Notes under the pieces: generated by a model
What the model saw: only the letters and a program-made list of their open reading frames with translations
What the model was told of the DNA's origin: nothing
Databases searched by the model: none
Part shown: positions 58,364 to 64,000 of the stretch, in pieces
Position numbering within the stretch: position 1 is the first letter of the stretch
Layout of the letters: every line of letters begins with the position of its first letter
Position numbers and translations under genes: made by a program
Source: Halobacillus dabanensis
GTDB taxonomy: Bacteria > Bacillota > Bacilli > Bacillales > Halobacillaceae
NCBI RefSeq assembly: GCF_900114165.1
Contig: NZ_FOSB01000001.1
Span: forward strand, 186,001 to 250,000
Length of the DNA: 64,000 bases
Direction of reading: 5' to 3'

Positions 58364-58888
58364 ATGCTAAAAAATTTTTTACCAGATGAACATGTAGAGA
58401 GCGTTTTTCATATTGACCCAAAAGAATTGAAAGAAAAAGGGATTAAAGGAGTAATCACGGACCTTGATAATACTCTTGTCGCATGGGATGTTCCTGATGC
58501 GACTGAAGATATTAGAGAATGGTTTAAAGAGATGAAAGATTACGGCATTCAAGTAACCATTGCTTCAAATAATAATGAAGCAAGAGTGAAGCTTTTCTCT
58601 GAACCTTTAGGTGCGACATTCATTTTTAGTGCAAGGAAACCGCTGGCGAACGCCTTTAAGAAAGCACAAAAACAAATGAACCTTAGAAAAGAAGAAGTGG
58701 TGGTTGTCGGTGATCAATTACTTACAGACGTCCTAGGAGGTAACGCAGCTGGTTTTCATACCATTTTAGTCGTTCCAATCGTACAGACGGATGGTTTTAT
58801 AACAAGGTTCAACAGAAAAATTGAGAGAAGGATACTAAATTGGATGAGAAGAAAAGGGAAGATCACATGGCAGAGGAGAGATCAATGA
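58364..58888 (+). CDS. yqeG: HAD-family phosphatase YqeG
   Basis: A 174 aa haloacid-dehalogenase-type phosphatase. Motif I is VITDLDNTLVAWD, motif II IASNNNEARV, motif III Lys in SARKPLANAFKKA, and motif IV VVVGDQLLTDVLGGN. It belongs to subfamily IIIA, related to mitochondrial PTPMT1-like/Gep4 phosphatases; the substrate in Bacillus is not established. It leads the yqeG-yqeM operon and overlaps yqeH by ATGA. The GAGGAG site is rather far (13 bases) from the ATG. Confidence 0.94.
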   Translation: MLKNFLPDEHVESVFHIDPKELKEKGIKGVITDLDNTLVAWDVPDATEDIREWFKEMKDYGIQVTIASNNNEARVKLFSEPLGATFIFSARKPLANAFKKAQKQMNLRKEEVVVVGDQLLTDVLGGNAAGFHTILVVPIVQTDGFITRFNRKIERRILNWMRRKGKITWQRRDQ

Positions 58889-59988
58889 TGGCAGAAATAC
58901 AATGCCAGGGATGCGGAGCTACCATTCAAACTACTGACCCAGAACAGCCTGGCTATGCGCCTGCTTCTGCACTGGAAAGAGAAGATATCATCTGTAAGAG
59001 ATGTTTTAGACTGAAACACTATAATGAAGTGCAAGATGTTCCATATCAAGATGACGATTTTTTAGAGATGTTGAATCAGATCAGTCATACAAAGGGACTT
59101 GTCGTTCAAATCGTTGATATATTTGATTTTAATGGTAGTTTTATTTCAGGTATGAAGCGTTTAACAGGAAATAATCCTGTTATTCTTGTAGGAAATAAAA
59201 TGGATGTCCTTCCGAAGTCAGTCAACCCTGGAAAAGTGAAACTTTGGCTGAAACGGTCTGCTAAGGAGCATGGATTGGAGGTAGAAGATGTTTATTTGAT
59301 TTCCGCAGAAAAAAATCAAGGAATTGAAGAATTATCCCGAGCAATCGATCGCTACCGTAACGGTAAGGACGTTTATGTAGTGGGGACTACAAATGTAGGA
59401 AAATCAACGTTCATCAATACTCTAATTTCTAATACTTCCGGTGTGAAAGATGCAATCACTACCTCCTATTTCCCAGGGACAACTTTAGGGTTCATCGATA
59501 TTCCACTTGATGAACAGAGTTCGTTGTTTGATACGCCTGGAGTCATACATCGTCATCAAATGGCTCATTATGTTTCTGATAAAGATTTGAAAATAATTAC
59601 GCCAAGAAAAGAAGTGAAGCCAAAAGTATACCAACTTAATGAACAGCAGACTCTCTATTTTGGAGGATTAGCTCGTCTTGACTTTGAAGCAGGTGACCGC
59701 ACTTCATTTGTATGTTACTTTTCCAATGAACTGAATATTCACCGGACGAAGCTCGAAAAGGCAGATGAACTCTATGACCAACACTTGGGTGAGTTGCTTT
59801 TCCCACCTGATAAAGAAACGATATCACAGCTTCCTCCATTGAAACGTCAAGAGCTTAAGATTAGGGAAAATAAAACGGACATTGTTTTTTCAGGCCTTGG
59901 TTGGGTGACGGTACCTGAAGGCGGCATTTCAGTTACGGTGCATGTGCCTGAAGGTGTAAAAGTGTCCTTAAGGGATTCATTAATATAG
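58885..59988 (+). CDS. yqeH: Circularly permuted GTPase YqeH
   Basis: A ribosome-assembly GTPase for the 30S subunit, 367 aa. An N-terminal zinc finger (CQGCGATIQ ... CKRCFRLKHYNE) precedes the permuted G domain, with order G4 VGNKMDVLP, G5 ISAEK, G1 GTTNVGKSTFIN, G2 TSYFPGTT and G3 DTPGVIH. A C-terminal RNA-binding domain follows. The start overlaps the yqeG stop (ATGA), with AGAGGAGAG upstream; earlier in-frame codons lie inside yqeG. Confidence 0.95.
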   Translation: MMAEIQCQGCGATIQTTDPEQPGYAPASALEREDIICKRCFRLKHYNEVQDVPYQDDDFLEMLNQISHTKGLVVQIVDIFDFNGSFISGMKRLTGNNPVILVGNKMDVLPKSVNPGKVKLWLKRSAKEHGLEVEDVYLISAEKNQGIEELSRAIDRYRNGKDVYVVGTTNVGKSTFINTLISNTSGVKDAITTSYFPGTTLGFIDIPLDEQSSLFDTPGVIHRHQMAHYVSDKDLKIITPRKEVKPKVYQLNEQQTLYFGGLARLDFEAGDRTSFVCYFSNELNIHRTKLEKADELYDQHLGELLFPPDKETISQLPPLKRQELKIRENKTDIVFSGLGWVTVPEGGISVTVHVPEGVKVSLRDSLI

Positions 59989-59999
59989 GAGGGGATCAT

Positions 60000-60836
60000 T
60001 TGTACAAACTAGGGTTAATTGGTCATCCAATTGGTCACTCTCTTTCCCCCTGGATTCATAACCAATTGATGGACCAACAGGGGATTGAGGGAAAATACGA
60101 ACTGTTAGATATACACCCCGACGAGTTTGATGAAAAAATGAAAGCTTTAAAACAAAAGGATTTACATGGATTCAATGTAACTGTTCCTTATAAGGAAAAA
60201 GTCATTCCATACTTGGATGTACTTGATAAGAGTGCTGAGCAATTAGGAGCGGTGAACACAGTAAAGAAGACCGAATCAGGATGGGTCGGTTATAATACGG
60301 ATGGTCAGGGTTTTGTTCACTCCTTAAGAGCTCGATTCCCAGATTTGTTTGAAAAGGGGAAAAAGGCACTGCTTTTAGGGAGTGGGGGAGCTGCAAGAGG
60401 TATTTATGAGGCATTGTCACGTACGGAGTTGGATACCGTTGATGTGGCTAACCGCACAATGATACGGGCAGAAGAGCTCATTAACCAAATCCCTGTAAAT
60501 TCTCAGGCTGCAGCAATCACACTTGAACAGGCGATGCACTCTGTAGGAGAATATGATTTAGTCGTACAGACGACCACGGTGGGGATGAGCCCTGATATAA
60601 ACAATACGATTCTTTCCCTCGAACACTTGACAAAAGGCACGGTTGTGAGTGATATTGTTTATCGGCCTATGAAGACAAAGTTCTTGGAAGAAGCCGAAAA
60701 AAGAGGCGCCCGTTTACATTACGGACATGAAATGTTATTGCAACAAGCAGTATATGCATTTCAAATTTGGACAGATACAGTACCCGAAGCCTTACCTTTG
60801 CTTGAAAAGTTCGAACAAAAATTGAAAGGGGTATAG
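60000..60836 (+). CDS. aroE: Shikimate dehydrogenase
   Basis: NADPH-dependent step of the shikimate pathway, 278 aa. Shikimate binding is seen in GLIGHPIGHSLSPWIHNQLM and FNVTVPYKEKVIPYLD, with the catalytic Lys in the latter, plus GAVNTV and YNTDGQGF. The Rossmann motif is LLLGSGGAARGIYEAL. The TTG start has AGGAGGGG 4-5 bases upstream. It sits in the yqeH-aroE-yhbY-nadD operon as in B. subtilis (aroD there). Confidence 0.96.
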   Translation: MYKLGLIGHPIGHSLSPWIHNQLMDQQGIEGKYELLDIHPDEFDEKMKALKQKDLHGFNVTVPYKEKVIPYLDVLDKSAEQLGAVNTVKKTESGWVGYNTDGQGFVHSLRARFPDLFEKGKKALLLGSGGAARGIYEALSRTELDTVDVANRTMIRAEELINQIPVNSQAAAITLEQAMHSVGEYDLVVQTTTVGMSPDINNTILSLEHLTKGTVVSDIVYRPMKTKFLEEAEKRGARLHYGHEMLLQQAVYAFQIWTDTVPEALPLLEKFEQKLKGV

Positions 60837-60837
60837 A

Positions 60838-61128
60838 ATGTTAACAAGCAAACAAAAGAAATACTTGCGTGCGGCCTCACACAATATTCAACCGATTTTT
60901 CAGGTTGGTAAAGCTGGCGTAAATGAAAATATGACAACACAAATCAATGAAGCACTAGAAAAAAGGGAATTAATAAAAGTAAGCATCCTGCAAAATTGCT
61001 TTGAAGATAATCATACTGTTGCGAACGAAATCGTCGAAGCTACGGATGCTCATATTGTACAAGTGATTGGCAACACGATCATCCTCTATAAAGAATCAGA
61101 AGAGAATAAGGAAATAGATTTACCATAA
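60838..61128 (+). CDS. yhbY: CRM-domain RNA-binding protein YhbY (YqeI)
   Basis: A 96 aa protein consisting of one CRM domain: LTSKQKKYLRAASHNIQPIFQVGKAG with the GxxG loop KAGVNEN, then EALEKRELIKVSIL and VQVIGNTIILYKES. It binds pre-50S particles and is implicated in ribosome assembly. It starts 1 base after aroE ends. Confidence 0.95.
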   Translation: MLTSKQKKYLRAASHNIQPIFQVGKAGVNENMTTQINEALEKRELIKVSILQNCFEDNHTVANEIVEATDAHIVQVIGNTIILYKESEENKEIDLP

Positions 61129-61140
61129 AGGGGTAACGTT

Positions 61141-61713
61141 ATGAAGAAAATCGGCATACTTGGTGGTACGTTCGATCCTCCTCATCTAGGTCATTTGATT
61201 ATGGCTGAATTTTCCCTAGAAGAAATGAATCTGGATGAGATTTGGTTTATGCCCTCCTATATACCCCCTCATAAACAAGAGTCGTCAACAGATCCCGATA
61301 CCCGGCTTATGATGGTCAAGGAGGCAATCAACCAGCATCCTGATTTTAAGATGTGCGATGTTGAATTAGTTAGAAAAGGTACTTCGTACACAGTTGATAC
61401 GATGGCGTTTCTAAAAGGGGAATATCCGGATGTCCACTTTTATTTCATTATAGGAGGGGATATGGTCGAACATTTACCCAAATGGCACAGAATTGAAGAC
61501 CTGGTAGAAATGGTAGATTTTATAGGTGTTCAACGTCCTGGATTTGGGTGGAATAAAGCGATACCTGTCCAGTTTGTAGATATTCCTTCGATCGAAGTAT
61601 CTTCGACAATGATTCGAAAACGGATCTATAAAGGGAAGAGCGTACGTTACTTGGTTCCGGAAAATGTAAATTCTTTCATAAAGGAGCGTCACTTGTATGA
61701 ATATGACTCGTGA
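61141..61713 (+). CDS. nadD: Nicotinate-mononucleotide adenylyltransferase
   Basis: Makes deamido-NAD from NaMN; NadE (3.5 kb) then amidates it. It is 190 aa. The nucleotidyltransferase HxGH motif is in IGILGGTFDPPHLGHLIMAEF, and the C-terminal motif ISSTMIRKR appears as IEVSSTMIRKRIYKGKSV. It overlaps yqeK by 17 bases. Confidence 0.96.
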   Translation: MKKIGILGGTFDPPHLGHLIMAEFSLEEMNLDEIWFMPSYIPPHKQESSTDPDTRLMMVKEAINQHPDFKMCDVELVRKGTSYTVDTMAFLKGEYPDVHFYFIIGGDMVEHLPKWHRIEDLVEMVDFIGVQRPGFGWNKAIPVQFVDIPSIEVSSTMIRKRIYKGKSVRYLVPENVNSFIKERHLYEYDS

Positions 61714-62257
61714 ACAAGCGCTGGACTATGTTCGTCCTGCATTGAAGACTCCGAGGTATGAGCATACAGTGAGAGTGGTTGATCAAGCTGTTGTACTAGC
61801 TGAGCGGTTCGGCGCCGATACAGAAAAAGCAGAATTGTCTGCCGCTTTTCATGATTATGCCAAATGTATGCCATTAAACCTTTTGAAACGTTGGATCGAA
61901 AAGGATCGCCGCTTACCGAAGGATTTATTGGATTATCATCATGAATTGTGGCATGGTCCAGTAGGCGCATTAATGCTTGAGCAGGAAATCGGGCTGGAAG
62001 ATGCGGATATCCTGTCTGCGATTAGCAGTCACACAACAGGAAAGAAACATATGTCGATTTTGGATAAAGTCGTCTTTTTAGCGGATTATATAGAACCTTG
62101 TCGGGACTTTCTCGGAGTGGAAGAAGTTCGTGCACTAGCAGAAACCGACTTGGATCATGCCTGTACTTTAGCTTTGAAAAATACCATTGTTTTTCTTGTA
62201 GGTAAGGGAAGAACCGTTTATCCGGACACGTTTCATGCATATAATGATTTAATATGA
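61697..62257 (+). CDS. yqeK: HD-domain hydrolase YqeK
   Basis: A 186 aa HD-domain phosphohydrolase. Metal-binding residues lie in RYEHTVRVVDQAV, SAAFHDYAKCM, HHELWHGPVGA, ISSHTTGKKHMS and FLADYIEPCRDF. YqeK proteins hydrolyse diadenosine tetraphosphate. The coding sequence begins inside nadD and has AAAGGAG upstream. Confidence 0.95.
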   Translation: MNMTREQALDYVRPALKTPRYEHTVRVVDQAVVLAERFGADTEKAELSAAFHDYAKCMPLNLLKRWIEKDRRLPKDLLDYHHELWHGPVGALMLEQEIGLEDADILSAISSHTTGKKHMSILDKVVFLADYIEPCRDFLGVEEVRALAETDLDHACTLALKNTIVFLVGKGRTVYPDTFHAYNDLI

Positions 62258-62301
62258 TCTTTTGATTTTAGAGAGATAAGGATGAAATAGGGAGGAAACT
62301 C

Positions 62302-62655
62302 ATGGAAAGCAAAGAACTTTTAACTCTAGCAGCACAAGCGTGTGATGAAAAGCGAGCAAACGACATTGTCGTTCTCGATATGTCGGAGGTTTCTTTAATT
62401 GCTGATTATTTTTTAATCTGTGAAGGATCCAACGAACGCCAGGTGCAAGCAATCGCTAGGGAATTGAAGAATCAAGCAGAAGAACATGGAATTGAAGTGA
62501 AGAGAATGGAAGGATTCGAACAGGCGCGATGGGTGCTTGTTGATCTGAATGACATTGTCTGCCACATTTTCCATAAAGATGAGCGTCATTATTATAACTT
62601 GGAGAGACTTTGGGGCGATGCAGATACAGTTACCGTTGAAGGGTTAGATAACTAA
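62302..62655 (+). CDS. rsfS: Ribosomal silencing factor RsfS
   Basis: A 117 aa protein of the Iojap/RsfS family that binds uL14 and blocks subunit joining in starvation. Typical sequence is ADYFLICEGSNERQVQAIARELKNQAEEHG and GFEQARWVLVDLNDIVCHIFHKDERHYYNLERLWGDA. GGGAGGAAA lies before the ATG. Confidence 0.96.
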   Translation: MESKELLTLAAQACDEKRANDIVVLDMSEVSLIADYFLICEGSNERQVQAIARELKNQAEEHGIEVKRMEGFEQARWVLVDLNDIVCHIFHKDERHYYNLERLWGDADTVTVEGLDN

Positions 62656-62656
62656 T

Positions 62657-63385
62657 ATGAGCTATGGTCAAATGGCTCAGGTATATGACCTTTTGATGGA
62701 GGATGCCCCTTATGGTAAATGGGTGGAATTCACCAAGAAAATGGTTCATAGGTTTAAGCCTGATGCACACACAATGCTTGATGTTGGTTGCGGAACAGGG
62801 GAAATCACCCATCGTCTGCAACAGGAAGGTTTTCAAATGACAGGCATTGATTTATCATCTGACATGTTAACAGTTGCCCAACAGAAAGACCCTCGGTCGA
62901 ATATCAAGTGGATGCACCAAGATATGACCGCATTGGAGGGATTGAAGGGATATGACTGTGTCATTAGTTACTGCGATGTGTTCAATTATCTAATGGAAGA
63001 TCATCAAGTACAGCGAGCTTTTGACAATATTTATCATTCGTTAGATACTGGTGGGCTATTTATGTTTGATGTGCATTCTTTAGATCATATTCAAGAAGAT
63101 TTAAGTGGTGCTACTTTCGCTGAAGTAAGGGATGATTTGTCTTACATTTGGTTCTGTGACCAAGGCGAAAAACTAAATAGTGTTGTTCATGATTTGACTT
63201 TTTTCGTACAAAACGGGAAAAATTTTCAAAGGTTTGATGAAGTTCATGAACAGCGGGGTTACGAAAGAAAAGTCTTAGAATGTTGGCTGAACCAAACAGG
63301 CTTTGAACTTCTTGGACTATATTCTGATTTTAGTGAAAAGCCTTCTTCAGATGGAGAACGTTGGTTGTTCATCTGTAGAAAATGA
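62657..63385 (+). CDS. yqeM: SAM-dependent methyltransferase YqeM
   Basis: A 242 aa class I methyltransferase with motif I MLDVGCGTGEITHRLQQEG, motif II ITGIDLSSDML-like (MTGIDLSSDML), and the post-motif region VISYCDVFNYL. Substrate unknown. It begins 1 base after the rsfS stop, so it is the last gene of the yqeG operon. A terminator follows. Confidence 0.92.
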   Translation: MSYGQMAQVYDLLMEDAPYGKWVEFTKKMVHRFKPDAHTMLDVGCGTGEITHRLQQEGFQMTGIDLSSDMLTVAQQKDPRSNIKWMHQDMTALEGLKGYDCVISYCDVFNYLMEDHQVQRAFDNIYHSLDTGGLFMFDVHSLDHIQEDLSGATFAEVRDDLSYIWFCDQGEKLNSVVHDLTFFVQNGKNFQRFDEVHEQRGYERKVLECWLNQTGFELLGLYSDFSEKPSSDGERWLFICRK

Positions 63386-63389
63386 GTAG

Positions 63390-63420
63390 AAAGAGTCCGG
63401 ATTATACGGACTCTTTTTTT
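63390..63420 (+). terminator. Terminator after yqeM
   Basis: AAGAGTCCG pairs with CGGACTCTT across GATTATA, followed by seven Ts. It separates the operon from convergent comER. Confidence 0.92.
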
Positions 63421-63501
63421 ATGGCAATAAAATCCAAACATTAGAATAAGGGAGTTTTTTGTATAGAGAAAGGAATTTAGTAACTTTTGTCGAATATAAA
63501 C

Positions 63502-64000
63502 CTACAAGTCAATATGCTTCTTATCTTCTTTGTGCTTCGCTTGAGTAGCTTCAAACATTCTATGGAATAACAAACCGATATGGTCTTCCAAAGCTTGTAA
63601 TCCCTCTCCAGTCACTCCACCTTTTACTGTTACTTTTTCCATCAATTCCTCTAATGTCATTATTTTTTTTGCAAGTAGTTCTCCTAACCCGACCATCATA
63701 TTTTCTGTTAGTGCTGTTGCTTTTTGCTGAGGAAGCCCTGCAACGTCCCCTGCTGCCGCAATCCACTGGCTAAGTAGATAGCTAATAAAAGCTGGTCCGC
63801 AGGATACGATATCGGACGCTACCCGGATATGTTCTTCTTCCACTTCTATGGGAGTAGAAATATGTTGGAAAGTGGTCTTCAATAGTTGCCGGTTTTTTTC
63901 ATTAATTCTAGAACCAAAAGTAAATAAACTCACCCCTGCCCAGGCATGATTAGTTATTGATGGAACTATCCTCACAACTTGGCAAGGGGTGGCTTCCTCT
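63502..64000 (-). CDS. comER: ComER, ProC-like protein, 5' partial
   Basis: The frame is open through the right edge, so the N-terminal NAD(P)-binding part lies outside. The visible 165 residues match the pyrroline-5-carboxylate-reductase-type C-terminal dimerisation domain: VVRIVPSITNHAWAGVSLFTFG, ASDIVSCGPAFISYLLSQWIAAAGDVAGL and VTVKGGVTGEGLQALEDH (ProC has SPGGTT at this place). Divergent ProC-like and reverse-strand next to yqeM, it fits B. subtilis comER, beside the late competence comE operon. Its function is unresolved; it affects sporulation and biofilm formation in some Bacillus. Confidence 0.88.
   Translation of the reverse strand, partial: EEATPCQVVRIVPSITNHAWAGVSLFTFGSRINEKNRQLLKTTFQHISTPIEVEEEHIRVASDIVSCGPAFISYLLSQWIAAAGDVAGLPQQKATALTENMMVGLGELLAKKIMTLEELMEKVTVKGGVTGEGLQALEDHIGLLFHRMFEATQAKHKEDKKHIDL

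Overview
The window is a chromosomal segment of a low-to-moderate GC, endospore-forming Firmicute of the family Bacillaceae. Sporulation genes (safA, bofC, spoVB, sigK, sda, an rsfA-type regulator, a YhcN/YlaJ-type lipoprotein), competence genes (comN, comER), T-box leaders, 6S RNA and a gene order close to the Bacillus subtilis pheA-to-comER interval all point this way. A long Mrp cation/proton antiporter operon and a second ion-transporter-superfamily protein suggest a salt- or alkali-tolerant lineage such as Halobacillus or its relatives. The genus is an inference.

Layout. 1-4.9 kb: end of pheB, pheA, spore-coat safA with a CotS/YutH-like kinase-fold partner, nadE and a sporulation lipoprotein. 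5-11 kb: yebC, bofC, ruvAB, a DUF2905 membrane protein, queA, tgt, yajC. 11-16 kb: small membrane protein, ArsB/NhaD-like transporter, DUF421 protein, spoVB (reverse), comN. 16-24.7 kb: secDF, lapA-like, recJ, apt, relA, dtd. 24.7-30 kb: SH3/amidase cell-wall hydrolase (reverse), then a T-box leader, hisS-aspS and 6S RNA. 30-36 kb: RsfA-type regulator and a frameshifted rarA (both reverse), then a YczE-like protein, cymR, cysteine desulfurase and mnmA. 36-45.3 kb: TPR protein, recD2, a TIM-barrel protein, zinc ribbon, AI-2E protein, T-box plus alaS, ireB, ruvX, DUF1292. 46-51.4 kb: mltG, O-methyltransferase, udk, greA, yrrS, mtnN, yrhC. 51.4-57.6 kb (reverse): sigK uninterrupted by skin, then mrpA-C-D-E-F-G. 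57.8-64 kb: sda (reverse), a DnaA-box cluster, then yqeG, yqeH, aroE, yhbY, nadD, yqeK, rsfS, yqeM and the 3' part of comER.

How the parts work together. Most genes are housekeeping: tRNA modification and charging, recombination and repair, stringent response, protein export, sulfur relay, NAD synthesis and ribosome assembly. The sda region is the likely replication-sporulation checkpoint. Two perfect DnaA boxes and a palindromic pair of near-boxes lie between sda and yqeG.

The least expected features are these: an Mrp operon with no mrpB; a hisS-aspS T-box whose specifier reads Asp; a one-base frameshift in rarA at a homopolymer; and several dispersed intergenic repeats. One repeat family has defined imperfect inverted ends, and one copy has another repeat family nested inside it. 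No phage, transposase gene, CRISPR array, rRNA or tRNA gene was seen. I see no clear undescribed multi-gene system; the repeats and regulatory structures are the best leads.
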